64,000 nucleotides of DNA from Nectonema munidae (taxonomy: Eukaryota; Nematomorpha; Nectonematoida; Nectonematidae): positions 930,001-994,000 of the forward strand of contig JAUIRK010001051.1 of assembly GCA_030549495.1 (NCBI GenBank), given 5' to 3'. Under the pieces are notes generated by a model. That model was given only the letters and a program-made list of their open reading frames with translations, ran no database searches and was not told where the DNA came from. Positions 24,681-38,600 of the stretch are shown piece after piece (position 1 is the first letter of the stretch; each line of letters opens with the position of its first letter). The translations under genes were made by a program, and so were the position numbers.

Positions 24681-25046
24681 GGTATTTCCAGACTCGATTT
24701 AAATGATCTAGCCAATTCACCATGACATGTACAAAGAGCAATCAAGAGACAGCATGCTATAATCGCAATTCATTGAAAATTATTTTCAAAAAATGTTTTA
24801 CAATTATCACAAAGCTCATTTCAACGGGGGTATTTTTGTAAATTTTCTAATGCTTAATGGATTAGTCTACGTTGGTCTAAGTGCCAACCTTCTCAAAGCA
24901 TTTATAAAGCGTCAAACATTATCGCATTATCAACTTATGAAGATTCATATGCGTAGAGAAAATCAGTCAATCTAGGCTGTATCCATTTGTACGTACACAT
25001 AAACATCAGTCACTATAGCGCACAATTCCATCATCGATAGATTTTG

Positions 25047-25074
25047 TCACTATTATTATTATTATTATTATCAT
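25047..25074. repeat. (ATT)n microsatellite
   Basis: About eight ATT units. The surrounding 24.7-26.7 kb is otherwise AT-rich sequence without recognised genes. Confidence 0.7.
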
Positions 25075-26204
25075 ATATACCCAATTCAAAACAAGATTAT
25101 GGAACTTTAGTCTACGTGGATATTATATAAAATATTTAAATAAGACTGACTATCTATCGCGTTAACTCACGTTGCTCGTATGAAATCACGTGTGGGAATA
25201 CTTGATTTAATTTTAGCCAATGAGATCCTAGATTTTTGTCCAGTTCATTTGAATAGTCATAATTTATTCAAGAACAGTTCAAAATATTTTGTTAGATTCT
25301 AACTTCATTTGATTGGTTAAAAATTAAAATTATTCAAATATTTTTACCCAATCAGATCAGGAAGTTGCGTATTCCCCACTCGTATGAGAAAAAAAGATCA
25401 TATCTTTTTAATTTATATTTTTGCGTTTTATTTCTTCAACTTTAAGGTAATTAGAAGTAGGTTTTTATGTCATTGAATGCAAGTAGTCAATACGTGCAGC
25501 AAGCCTTTCTAATTTAATTAACCTTTTGCAAAGAGATATGATATCCAAATGATTCTTTGATTATATTATTTTATGAATATGTATATAATATTTAAAAAAT
25601 TAGTTTCTCTCATTCAAAAATGTGATTTGTAATGATTTTTTCCAATATTTCCCACAGCAGAACACAAAAATATGCTAATAATGTAACTGTAGCAAAACAA
25701 ATACCTTTCCATTACGCAGTGCCAAAGTCAAAGAACTTTTTTGCATTAGAATTCATAGATCTCATTGTGAAAAACGAGCTCTGTAAAATTTGAATTGGAT
25801 CGATATCTTGTGATCAATGTTTTCTCTATGAATTTTTGAGACAAAAATTGTTGAGCTTTTCAACTTTTCATTTAGAAGAACTATGATTCCTATTGTATCA
25901 AACGGTTAGACAATCTTGTTAACATTTATTTGTGATTTCATGGTCACACCTTATAATGCAGCCAGAGGCATTATGATAGCATTATTAATTAGCAGATTTC
26001 TTTCCCCTTATAAGCATTTCATTGTCTTAACCAGTTGATACTTTTAAATTGAAACAACAAGGATTATTTTGGATTTGGAACAAGTTTGAAAGAATTAAAA
26101 TATGATAATATTTTGACTATAAGATTCTTTATTAAATCCTTCCTGACAATTAATAAAAGAAAGCATAGAATTAGTCTTTACAATTCTAGTCCTCAAAGAG
26201 TTAA

Positions 26205-26237
26205 TTGTTATATATATATATTATATATATATATATC
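26205..26237. repeat. (TA)n microsatellite
   Basis: Alternating TA with one interruption; low-complexity tract in intergenic DNA. Confidence 0.7.
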
Positions 26238-26768
26238 ATAATTGCCATGTTTTCAGACTAGTATTTCAAATCGCGAAGTTTATAGCTGAATAAGCCTCTA
26301 TATATTTTCTGCTTCTTTTTTTTATTGAATACGGTGTCAAAATGATTAATAAATGTACATTTAATCAAATTTTAGTCCAACTTTAACAGTTATTACAGAA
26401 ATAGGTTTCTTCAAAAGTCATTTAAAAATGAATGTTCAAAGAGTTTTGCAAAGAAATGAACGAGTAACCTGCTAGATTACTTAAACACATTAAAGTTAGA
26501 TTTTATAAAAGATCTTTAAAAAAATCTAAAGCTTTTTTAAAATTACGAATTTTTAACAATCACATTTGGTGAAAAACTAAATTCTGAAGTTTAATTTAAG
26601 TTTAATTTTTGGAAAGATGTTGATTACATTAATGTTTTATTTAGCGGATATGTTTGATGAATATTGAACTTCAAGTACTGCAGTAAACTCTTATTAATTA
26701 AAAAAACTGGGGTCCTTCTTAGTTTTTATATATTGGCAATAGGAAAGCTCAAATTCAAGAAAAAGTGA

Positions 26769-26909
26769 AGGTACCGTGGGGTGTTTTCATTGAGACGGCA
26801 CAATTGCGCCGCTTGAATCGAACTATGAGAAAAGAAGGCTTGATGCGGGATCGAACTGAAGACCTTGAGTTTTCGAATCCCAGTATCTAACCAACTTTAC
26901 TCACGCCCT
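26769..26909 (-). repeat. tRNA-derived SINE copy
   Basis: The minus strand reads GGGCGTGAGTAAAGTTGGTT, a B-box-like GTTCGATCCC, GCATCAAGCC and the 3' block ending CCCCACGGTACCTT. Only one tail unit remains. Confidence 0.75.
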
Positions 26910-27080
26910 GAAAAAACTGAAAATTATTACTATCTCAGAAAATGTAATCCTTTATTATTATTTTTTTGGGGAATATTCAAAGATTTTTTTGAAATAAAAA
27001 AATAAATATATTTTTGAACTAAACACAGAATCTTTATCATAAGAAATATATAAAAATGAAAAATATAAGAACTAATTTAA

Positions 27081-28472
27081 CCCTAGGTAGCCCACACCGG
27101 TCAATTGACCGTTACATTCATTCTAAAACCTCATTGCAAAAAAAATTTCATCAATTTTAGCGGATATTTCGCAAGTCTAAATTTAAAAATGTCCCCTGCC
27201 ATATAGAGTGAAAAATTTGTCATGGTTGATGAAGGTCTTATCACCAATTCAAAATATATCTAGAAGGTCCATACCGGTCAATTGACCGGTTCTGCATATT
27301 ATGGAATTGAGTCAAAAAATTTTAAAAATTTATAATTTATTTGTTAAAAAGTTATTAAAAAACACTTCATACATATTACTCAGAAATATCCCTTTCAAAT
27401 AGACTTTATTCTTTCGAAATGCACTTTTCACAAACTTTTACCAAACAACTGCCACAAATGTATTTCGAACGACCATATCAACTTACTTTTGTTTTACTTT
27501 TCTACATGTTGTTCTTCGCGTTTCTTTTTCATCATCATTTGTTGAAGATCTGGCGATAAGTAAATTAGGAGAATTACTTTTCCTTCGATTTATACTTTCT
27601 TCACCTACAGTTCCTCCTAATTGAATAAGAAAATTTCTTCTGCTTGACGTAAATATTCCAAGTTTTGTGCAGATTATGAAGGAATTGAGACAGGTTATGT
27701 CCATCAAGTTGAAAAATACTGATAAAGGCCACCTTTTTGTGGTACATTTTTATTAGAACGCATAGTTCCTACTAAAGTAGTTTTCTGTCGTAGAAGTTTT
27801 CGTGGTAAATTCAAGCTTGTAAAGAAATGATCAACAGTGGCATTCAATCCTTGATTTTTATATGGTTCAATCAGCTTCATGCCGACAAATTCTGACAACA
27901 AACCAATTCTTTCTTCTTTTCCTACATATGGATACGAGTTTAGAATGTAATAAGATTTTGTATCGCAAATTATCCAAAACGTGATACCGAATTTGCTCGG
28001 CTTAGATGGCATATGTTGTATGAATGAAGACTTACTCCTAAAAGGAAATAACTGCTCGTCAAGAGTAACGTTTTTCATTACTGATTCCCATAAATCGCGT
28101 ATGGGAACAAATTTGTCTGATTGCTTTCTAGAAATCCTTGTACTAAGATCATCAAATCTTATATACCAGAATGTTTTTGAAAGAGTCTCTCTAAAGACTT
28201 TCTTCCCATATTTTTCCTCCCAAAATGTATATAATGGTTCAATTTTTCACTTTCAAAACGCCTCTCAAAATACACAAGCCAAAAAAGCTTTCAACTAAAA
28301 TATTAAATATTTTTAGTTTTATGTTATTTTAATTTTTTATTTTATGCATTATTTTCACAGGATATTTCAAAAAAATAAATAAAAAATTTTTAAGTTTTAT
28401 AATCTTTGGATTTTAAGGGAAAAACTGTAAACAATTTTAAGTCGGTCAATTGACTGGCATGGGCTTCCTAGG
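27081..28472 (-). mobile_element. Decayed piggyBac element, about 1.39 kb
   Basis: The left end CCCTAGGTAGCCCACACCGG abuts TTAA (27077-27080). The right end, reversed, reads CCTAGGAAGCCCATGCC. Both run into a palindromic CGGTCAATTGACCG word, and a further copy of this word lies subterminally at 27273. The right TTAA is no longer intact (TAAG). The element is shorter than the roughly 2.4 kb usual for the family and lacks the 5' half of the transposase. Confidence 0.75.
27704..28250 (-). pseudogene. PiggyBac transposase remnant (central region)
   Basis: The minus strand reads WYIRFDDLSTRISRKQSDKF, then VPIRDLWESVMKNVTLDEQL and FPFRSKSSFIQHMPSKPSKF. Next come GITFWIICDTKSYYILNSYP, NATVDHFFTSLNLPRKLL and KTTLVGTMRSNKN. 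These are the piggyBac DDE blocks in order (R-F-D-D-x-S-T-R, T-x-D-E-Q-L, MPSKP-K-G-I, D-x-F-F-T-S, TLVGTxRxNK), and the acidic residues of the D-E-Q and D-H/N-F-F-T-S blocks are present. The frame is open over 124 codons at 28078-27704. The N-terminal third and the C-terminal cysteine-rich end are missing or unreadable. Confidence 0.8.
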
Positions 28473-28479
28473 CTAAGCA

Positions 28480-29537
28480 ATGTAATTTAATATTCTTTTT
28501 TGAAAATTTTCATAGGAGGGGGGTAGGTGGCGTCTTTGGTGTGTTATTCGCATATTTAGCCAAAGGTGGAGGGGGAAGTCATGGGTCTGGCCGCCTAAAC
28601 ACAGGTCTCTAGATTCGGTTTATGCAATTTGTCGTCAAGGAATTAACATCTTGAGACTTTTCACACATATTTGTAGAAAATATAAAATAGTGACTTCAAA
28701 AAAACATTGATGCATACTAGCTCTTATATTTATATTGAGGTGGAGTAAGAGGGTAGAAATTTCTGAGATTCCTAGAGAAGTCTAGAGTTTCTGATTTTCC
28801 CTTGAAATTATTTTCTCGAGAAACGAAAAATCAGATATCGAATTCTTGAGACCCCTGAATTCTCTGAAGAAAAGAAAAGAATAAAAGCTATAAACACCAA
28901 TATCGATTCATAAAAAGTAAAACTAATCTTTATTTTGAAGATTACTTTTCAAAAAAGCTTTTAAACTCATTTTTTAACTTCGTCTTTTTTGACATAAAAA
29001 GTTGCATACAATTGAAAAGTTTCTTTCACATTCACAAGATTTAAGTTTTATGGATAACAAAGCATTCCGCAATAGCTGCAGAGATTCTGATTATATATGT
29101 GTTTTAATCATAATAAATTTTTTTTAGAATTTTTACTATTTTCGATGGAATAGAAATATGAAAATAATAATTTTCTCGAGTCGTATGTGAATTTTCTCAA
29201 CAATCAGAGAAGGCCTAAAATCTTTCGTGTATTAGTCGAATACCTTCTATTTTTAGACATTATTAAAAATGAGCTTAACTTATACACCCGAATATCTATG
29301 ATAGCTGGTTCGGTAGTTCCTTAATCACTTAACATTTCATTCTGAACTCAAATTGTAGTATTGAGGGGGGGGGGGGGGGATCAAAATGGGTTTCCGCAAA
29401 TTCTGAGATGTCTGGAGTCTAAATTTTACGGATGGTTCTCTTACCTACCACAGAATAAGGGGAGTTAAGTATATGATAAAAGTATCTTTATCCTTAAATA
29501 ATTTTTTTATAGATAGTAATTATTACATCATTCTAAC
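28480..29537. other. Upstream region of Ssadh
   Basis: No coding sequence seen. A G14 run lies near 29366-29380. Just before the start codon, TTTTTTTATAG (to about 29512) could be an acceptor for a 5' UTR intron or a trans-spliced leader. No TATA or initiator can be assigned. Confidence 0.3.
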
Positions 29538-29671
29538 ATGTCTTTTACACTTTCTCCAATTCTCAAAAGATCCATTCCTAAGTCGATGAATTCAGTGCGA
29601 CATTTTAGTTCTTTAATTTTTGACAAAGCCTTTATCAATGGAGAGTGGATTGATGCTGAAAGCAAAGCAAG
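29538..29671 (+). CDS. ALDH5A1: Ssadh exon 1
   Basis: Start codon, presequence-like N-terminus, then FDKAFINGEWIDAESKAR, the first strand of the ALDH fold (family: FVGGRW). It ends after two bases of a codon at AG|GTATTT. The frame stays open into the intron by chance, with a very phenylalanine-rich translation, so the splice is preferred. Confidence 0.85.
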
Positions 29672-32600
29672 GTATTTGATTCAATGTTATCATCTGTTTA
29701 GATACGTTATTGAAAAAAGGCTCTTCCCTTTGCTGCTAGCGACATACTATTTTTCGTCTATTTTTTATTTTTGCAATTCTTTTTTGTTCTTCTGTATTTT
29801 TATATTGTTCTTTTGTAATTCTATTGTCTTTTTGTTGTTCAATTTTATCTTTTTCAAATTCTATTTTTTTTCTAAAGTCTTAATTAGTTTAATTTATTTA
29901 TTTACAATTTATCTTTGTTTTTTTTATTTCTCGGTATTGCATCGCATGGAAGAATATTCTTCTTAAATTGAAGAGATGATTGGGATGGTCTTGATCCTGA
30001 ATCAAACCAAGGACGATTAGTCATATAAGGATGCTAGCCAGAGCTTTCAATACTAGGCCATCTGCAGATTAAAACGTTTAGTATGTTCTATAATTTACAT
30101 TTTAATAAAACTTTATAAGTTTAGTTACAGGTAAGACTCATAAATGCGCTTAAACAAAGCGTCCAAAAATCCCCTAATCATTTATTGTTTTTCTAATGCG
30201 GCCATCGGCTCATCTGGCCTTTTATCGTTTGTATCAGTGATACTATCACTATGTCCCGATGATACAATTGAAGTCTTTCGAACAAAGTAGGAAACAAATT
30301 GTTCTTCACACTGAGAATACACATATCCTTTTCAGCATGTAAGATTCGATTTTTTTCTGTCTGATAGGCAACGATTAACCCAAATCCATACAATATCATG
30401 TTTTAAAATATTTGCCCATACATAAATATCCAAGCATAAAAACTAAAATTTAGACAGGAGGTTTCATCAAGTAGGGAACAGTGAATATGTTACGTGCTTC
30501 GAAAACGTTTGAAAAAAAGAAAAATTAACTTTTTACGTTGAAAAAGGGATTTCATTAACTAATTGTTTGCTAAAATTAATTTAAATTTAAATATTAATTA
30601 AATATTTTTAATATTTATTAACAATAAATTAGATATTAGAATATATAGAGCTGGGCTAAATATTTCCGCTCAAGTGTTGGGGGCGTAAAGTTGCCCCACC
30701 CCCTCTTTTTATCACATCAATACGTTTTAATAAATATTTTCAATGTGATATATATATTTCAAGTATGCTGAATTCAGTGGTGATGTCCATTCATTTTTAT
30801 CAAAATCAATCAAACCTGTCAAAAAATTGATTTATAGGGTTAAAAAGAGTTTCTGTGTTTGGTGCTTTTTTCAATACATTAACTGCAAAATAATATATAA
30901 GTTAAAATGCTAACAATTGGCGATTTTTGTTATTTTAGTTTTTGTGTCAGTAATCCAATTAATGGAGAAGAAATTTCACGAGTTCCTGATCTGTCTCCTA
31001 GAGACGTTGAAGCATCTATTTCTTCCTCTCTCCAAGCCTTTCATTCTTGGAAGAATTTAACAGCCAAAGTAGGCGTATATTTTTGCGGAAGTTCTTTGAA
31101 ACTGTTTTGATCGATTTTTTTTAGCAAAGATGTCTGACTTTACTGAAATGGGCTAATTTGATCGTAGAGCATGAAGAAGAAATTGCGCAACTCATACATC
31201 TTGAAAATGTAATCTTTTAAAGTTATCTTTCTCTCCAAAACCATTTTATCGGTAATTCTTCTTCGGAATACAGGGTTTGCGCAAAAGAGTGATTTGCGTT
31301 GTGTGAAAAGTTTTGATTATAAAATGTTTAAAGAAGACATATTTACTATAACTTTTAAAAGCTCTTTTACTAAAACTTAATGAGTTTTTATTTAATAAAA
31401 ATACTATAAAGGGTAAGAGGAAGTCTCCACCAAATAAAATTGTATGCTTTTTATAACTCTGCGAGAAACGAGCACGTGACCGGTTAGTGAGGGAAACATT
31501 AATAACATGTCCAACAAACTATTTAGATTCTTCACTTGAAACATAGAAAGTATCATTTGTGCTGGATCCATTGATGCACAATCACATAGGGCACATTCAA
31601 TTCTTAAATAATCATCTATCTTATATTCAAATGAAGAGGGGGCGTGGGTAACGTTGGTTAGATTCTTCGCTTCAATAACACAAAGTCTCGGGTTCAATCC
31701 AGCACCCAGCCTTCTTTTCTCATAGTTCGACACTAGCAGCGCAATTGCGTCTTCTCGATGAAAACAACACCTAGTTTCATTTACCTTAAAAAAGTAATTA
31801 AATTTCAAACATATTTTACTGAAAAATAAATTTGCACATTAATAATAATAATCTTTTATCGTCCAAATAGAGAAAACGTTCAGATATATATTTTTTTAAA
31901 ATACGCTTTTATCCATTATAAATAAATGTATTTTGAATTAATTTTATAGTTAAAAGTGATTTACTATGTTCCATATAAGGAACATTGGGAGTTATCCATC
32001 TATTTTTGCAATGTTTAAATTTTTTGTTTATGTAAAAATGAAACAAAAATATTTAAAATTTTTATTTTTGATGATAAACTTGCGAACATTTTTTCTCTCC
32101 CTCTCTCTTTCTCTGTGTAAACGCCAATTACACTTTTTGTATTTTATTTTTTTGTGTTCTTTTTGCACACTTTACACCTTCCCTGAGTTGTTTGTTCTAA
32201 GCAGCAATAATGGAAAGATTTACAATGTTGATAAAAAGAGGCCAATACCATTTTTTACCTTTTATATTTGGTCGATATGACTCCAATAATATAATCTATC
32301 CAACAAATCGACTCCTCCCATGCCTCTATTATGAGAATATATCAAGTGAGGCTGAGCTACTTCCTTCTCACCAACTTTTTTTCATCGTTTGACTTTATGA
32401 ATGGGTTCATGCGTTTGCCAATTATACTTGCAATACGGCAAACAGAATTATCATGACATTTTGCGATATAAACTTTGACAGTGGAACAAAAATCAAAATA
32501 TCCTCTTTCTTTTTTTTGTAATTTCTTGTGAGAAAAGGTAAAGCGCCGCCTATTCTATTTTTTATAATTGTTCCACAGGCACATGTGTTCATATCAGCTA

Positions 32601-35600
32601 ATTGAGAAAAACTAGAAAAAAAAGTTATCAAAGTATATTTCATGGCATTTAAAACTTGAAAAAGAGTAAAGTTTCTTTACCTTGATAAATTTGTAAATAA
32701 TATGGATATCCATCACTACTGCATAAGCACCATATTTTATACCCAAACCGTATTGGCTTTCCTTTTATGAGCATCTTTGCACTGTGACGCTCAAAATAAG
32801 GTTTCCTAGACTCCTCTATTGATCTTTTTTCATGAAAGAAGTCAAAGGAAAGCAAATTATCTTTTAAAAATTAGTATAAAGGTGAAATGCTGATTATGTT
32901 AATTTTTGATTATCTGCAAAATGTAAATATTTTTTAATCTTTAAATACCTATTTCTACTAATTTTACTTAAAACTAAAGGCATATTGAGGTCAGGTTGTG
33001 TAGTCCAGTAGTTTCATTCTTCAGGTAAAATATGATATTCTGATAGTAATACAATCCCAATAAATATTTGCAATTCTTCTAGAGAAAGTTTAAAATTATT
33101 GATAATTTTTTTCTCTATTTGCATACAAAATTGTTTGCTCAATTATATAGGTAAAAATATTTTCTGAAATTTTTTTCTTCCAAATCTGGTAAGGTGTTTT
33201 TCCTTCTAAGTTTGTAAGATTTTCTCTCAGTAAAAGGCTTTTAGATAACATTGGATTAGTAAAAGAAAAAGTTTTACTCAAAGGCTCATCAGTTTTGTGT
33301 TTTTTCCTGGAATTATTTTTCAAATCTTCTTCAACTTCTTCTTCTACTTCAATTTCTCCTGCAGGATCAAATTCTTCTTCAAAATCATTTGAAAAATATT
33401 CCAAATCTCTTTCTTGATTGTTTACATCACTAGCATTTGGAGAAATAATTATAACATTTTTAGCGTTGTGTGAAGACTCAATCAAATCATGGGTTTGATA
33501 AATTGTTTAAACTTTTGTTAACTTATAGTTAGCATCCATTTTAAAAATAGAACAAAAAATGTTAAAAAAAATTAAATCTAAAAAAATAGAATTGTCTTTA
33601 ATAATTATGAAAAAAAATTAATATTTTAGTCTTTGTAAAAAATTTTTTTAGATAAACTACCATTGTTTTATAAATGGAACATAATTTTTTGAGTCCAAAC
33701 AAAGACAATTTGAAACTTATAAAATATAATCACAATATTGGGATACATTTAAAATTTTTATTTTCAATTATTTAGCAAAAAAAAGTTTTGAAGTATAAAT
33801 TTTTTTGAGTTTACATCTATAAATTAGTAAAGGTTTTTTTTTACTATATTTTGATCATAAAATTTTAAGATAAAATGAGAAGGTAAAAAACTCTTATTGC
33901 TTTTATTTTTTTAATTAGAGTTTGTTTTTTTAGAAAAATCGAGTTTTTAAAAAAACATGTATATTTTTATTTAAAAAAATTCAAAAAAAATATCATGTTC
34001 CATTTAAGGAATAATGGGCTGTAAAAGGTTAAGTTTTTACACCCTTTCAAACCAAATAGGACAACAGTGTCGAATAAAAGAAATTCGCCTGCTTTAAGGT
34101 ATATAAAATTTCATTAAGAAAAGTAAACAAACCATTAATTTTTAAAAACCTTGGCCTTAGAATGTCCGATATTCTGTCTAAAAATGTACATAAAAAATTC
34201 TTTACTAAAAATTGGCCAACTTTCAGGCCCATTGGAATACCAGTGTGTCCCATAGGATAAAATATTCTGCTTTGTTACATAAAAATGTCATTGCAGAAGA
34301 TAAGCAGGCGATTAGTTTTTAAAAATCTGCGCCTAAAGGGAATCGTTTCAGGACCATAAAATTATGTAAACAAAAAGCTATTTTATCATTTAAAAGTCAA
34401 AACCACACTAGACACACACAAAGTTAATGAAAAGCATGAAACTGTACCGTAAATGTATCTCTCTCTTTCTTATTCAAAACTTTCAGCCCTTTGAGGAGCA
34501 GAATTTTGACTACTAATTATCTCTTTTATTTTTAAATGAATTTCTTATGTTTTAAGCAGGTGATTTTGTTTGTTTTTATGTTATATTTTTCCACCATGAA
34601 GACTTTTTCAGGACTTTATCATATACTAGGCCTTTTTAGTTATTTTTGACTTTTGTTTGCCCTTCTTATGATTCATATCCTTTGATATCTGCTTTTTTAG
34701 GGTAAGTCCGTGAAGGAAGCTTTAGCAGAAGTATCATATGGTGTTGATTACATCACGTGGTTCGCGGAAGAAGGAAGACGAGTCCACTCCCAAATCATCC
34801 CATCACCTCATCCAATGAAAACGCTCTTCGCACTGAAGTCCGCTGTCGGGCCTTCTGCCATGATCACTCCATGGAACTTTCCGTTGGCGATGATCACTAG
34901 AAAAGTTGGTGCGGCCCTCGCTGCTGGCTGCTCTGCGATGGTCAAGCCTTCCGAAGAAACGCCCCTCACAGCTCTGGCCATTGCTCAAGTAAAATCTTCG
35001 TTTTTATCTCCCATCCAGTTTTCTCTTTTATCCTTTAGCTCTTTTTTTATTATATAAGTATTATTTTGGACATATTTTTAATTCTAATCGATTAACACTT
35101 ATTTAGTCAATCTTATAATATAATTGTGGATGCGTTTTAAATGATTTTTCAACGGACTCTTGGTCATTTCTATCTATAGTAAGACTTTGTTATCATTTAT
35201 AAACATTATATATTTTGAATATGATGCTATGATCATTTCTATCGTTGTTTTTAGATAAACAAAGCGTTTTTATTTTATACAAAATATCCCGAATTTTGTG
35301 TCTTGTTTTATGTCTTATTCTAATTAATTTTTTTCTTTACCTCACCCTGGTAAAATTCAAGCGGGCGTCTATCTCAGTGTGTCTCCCTTGCAAGGGTTTT
35401 TAACTATGTTAATCTTTTTTTGTTTGTAAAAAGCTAGATGGCGTTAAAACTTGAATAATTTATAAATTATTTTTTTAGTTAGGAAAAAAAGCAGGCTTCA
35501 TTCCTGGTCTCTTTAACGTTCTGACTGCTGGACCAGCAAACTCCATTACAGTTGGGAAACTTTTGTGTGAGGATAAGAGAATTGCAAAGCTGTCATTTAC

Positions 35601-38600
35601 GGGCTCTTCTCGCGTTGGAAAGGTTATCGCTCGTCTACATAAATTTCCCATTTTTCAAATATCTTATTTTAAGAAATGGGATTGCAAGAAACGCCATTTA
35701 GCCAGGCGATTTATGAGTTTTAAGGCTTTTTTAATTGTGATCGTTTATGACAGATGTCATCATCATACTGCGAGATTACAATGATCTCTTTCAGGGGCAA
35801 GGGAATTGAATCATAGCAATAGTGAATTAGATTTATTTGTCAACGTAAATCGAGTTTGATAGTCAAGTCTTGTTATGAGTAGTGGGTGTTAAATATTTAA
35901 AAACTCACTAAAAAATCATTTAGCATGGCTATACTTCTCTCCTCCTTCCTACATTTGAAATATGTCGGTGATTAAAAGAAATTATCAGAACTTTTTCTAA
36001 AAGTCGTTTTTGATTTGATTTAAATTCCATGTTATCACTAAAAAAATTTCATTATTTTGTTTAATTAATAAATCTTATTGATATTTAAAATAAATAATTA
36101 CTTTCTCTCAAAATTAAATTCCTTGTTTCAATATTGAAATATAGAGTATTTAAAATTTGCGAGAAAATCTATGCACCTGTCAATCAAAGTTGCTTCTAAT
36201 TTTTTACGTCACTGCTTGAAAAAATTGTTTCTGCTGTAGTAAAATTGTTTCAGATATTTTGGCCAATCCCTCCCTAAATATATATCAACAATAATAGATT
36301 CCAAAAAATAATTCAGATAAGTGTGAGTACGGTATGCTAAGATTTATAGGAAAATGAAAAATATTTTGAATTTTCTTCTTGTTCAATCATTGGGCCTCAG
36401 TAAAAGCTTAATTTTGTTGATCTGCGCAGTTGTACCGAAAGACAGGTAAGAGTTTTTCATCTAAATCGGTTCATTTTACGATGACAGGCATTTATTCATC
36501 ATACTCTTTTGCAGTATTTATATGACTCAAACAAAATATATCACAGCTAGAATATCACAAGTAGCTTGATAATGCATCTTTCCATTTTTGTTCAATAAAT
36601 TCTTTATATAAATTTATTGGGATTTATATTTTTATTGCATATAAAACGCATAGAAACTTCAAATTTTTGGTGGGTCAAAGAATTCTCTTTGAGGAGAGGG
36701 GGCACAAGAAATTGATGGATCCAATAATTTTAAACTTAATAAAGTAACAATAAAAAAATAAAACAACTTGCCATTTGGATAGTTTTCTATTTGATATTTA
36801 CTTTTTGAATAGCAACAACCTTTTAAAAATTAAAAAAAAAAAAAATTTTCAAAGTATTGAAAAATTTTGAAAAAAAAATCCAAATTTAAAAAAAAAAAAA
36901 AAGGAAGGGAGAAAAAAAACTGCAAACTTCTGGTCCACCTTGACTAGCCAGGATAAAGATCAGGCCTTTTTACGAGCAAACGGAACATGGTGATAATGAT
37001 GACACATATTAACACATACAGAGTACGCACACAAAAATAAACTCTTAAGCACCTGAAAGAAGACAGATGAAGATTTATATGAAATATGACAGCTTATATG
37101 ATAAGTTGAGAATGGCCCTTATTTGTGTTTTTGCATTAGGCTAAAGTATCATTAAGACCGACACCGTGAACAGAAAGTATCACTTTACAGATTTGTTCAC
37201 AGGAAGGTATATACGTAATAATATCACTTATAGCGAAATACGGTCAAAAGGTAAAAACCTAAAAGTTATAATTTTTTTCTAAAATCGCCATTGCTAAGAG
37301 GGCGTGAGTAAGGCTGGTTAGATACTGGGTTCGATCCCGCATCAAGCCTCTTTTCCTCATAGTTCGATACAAGCGTCGCAATTGTGTCTTCTCGATGAAA
37401 ACACCTCACGATATCTTTACCTTTTGCTAGTTAGTTAATTTTGTTTTATTAGATCAGGTAATTCGACTTTTTAAATTAAAAAATCCTTCCATTTGTGGTC
37501 TTCTTATTTTATAGGGAGAATATGACATGCTTTGTAACGTTGGTGATATTTTTTTTTCATTTAATTCTAATATTTCAAGATAGCGATTTCAATTTCTACT
37601 TTTATTGAATTTATACGCTCTTGTAAATTATGTAGTATTCTTGATTCTTTAAGATTCTCATGAGTCAAGCTGCTTCTTCAGTGAAAAAGGTGACGATGGA
37701 ATTGGGAGGAAATGCTTCCTTCATCGTCTTTGCAGATGCTTCTTTGGACAAGGCTATCTCTGACCTCATCTCCAGCAAGTTGAGGTGTAGTGGACAGGTA
37801 TTGTCCTATCTTTTGGTTATAAGTATAACATATAGTTCTATTTTAATTCTTGTTTACCTTTTTTCAATTGTGTTCAATCTTTTTCCATTGTCTTTTGGAT
37901 TCAAGTTTAGCTTTTTTCAATTCTATTCTAAATAAAAGATGAAGTAGAACAGAAAATTATCAATATCAATGATCCCTGGAAAATATCTCTAAATATAAGC
38001 TTTTTATAATTAAAAAAATGATTTTCAATTTTTTTAGTAAGATCGATATTTCAATATTTGGAAACTGTGACGTTCAAAAAACTTCATTAGTTTTTATTTT
38101 TAATAAATATATTTAAGTGGTATTTTGAATATATGCTAATACATATTTATGAATGGATATTATATCCTATTTTTATTCTAGATAAAAAAAAATCGTCTTT
38201 GGAAAAGCAAAGGCTAGGATGGTTTGACCATATGAAAAGGAGAGTTTATCAAAAAGGCCTTTGAATTACAAAATTTTGGTAAGCGTAAGGTTAGACCAAA
38301 AATAACATGGAAAGTAGTAGTTGAGAAAGATGGGAGAAAAAAGCAATGAGCAAAATTGGGGAATTTGGAGACGTGAAATTGAATAAATATGTTTTCATAG
38401 TTGTAAAACCGGTTAGACACTAACTTACTGAGAAAGTAGTTGTAAAGCCGATTATATTATTATTATTACTATTTTTTTAATTTGGCGACAAACTCTGTTT
38501 TCAGCTCTCTTATCTATTTAACTTGACAGGGTGGTCAACTCCCAAGATTATTAAAAGTGAAAACGGCTCTTCTAAGCTTGCTTCTCATTTTCAACGGCAT

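Noticed and set aside
25160-25390. Imperfect inverted repeat around GTGGGAATAC / GTATTCCCCAC
   Set aside because: Pairing is patchy beyond about 12 bp, and no target duplication was found.
29672-29966. C-terminal extension of Ssadh exon 1
   Set aside because: The frame stays open into intron 1, but it is low-complexity Phe/Ile/Leu, and exon 2 joins in phase from the donor at 29672.
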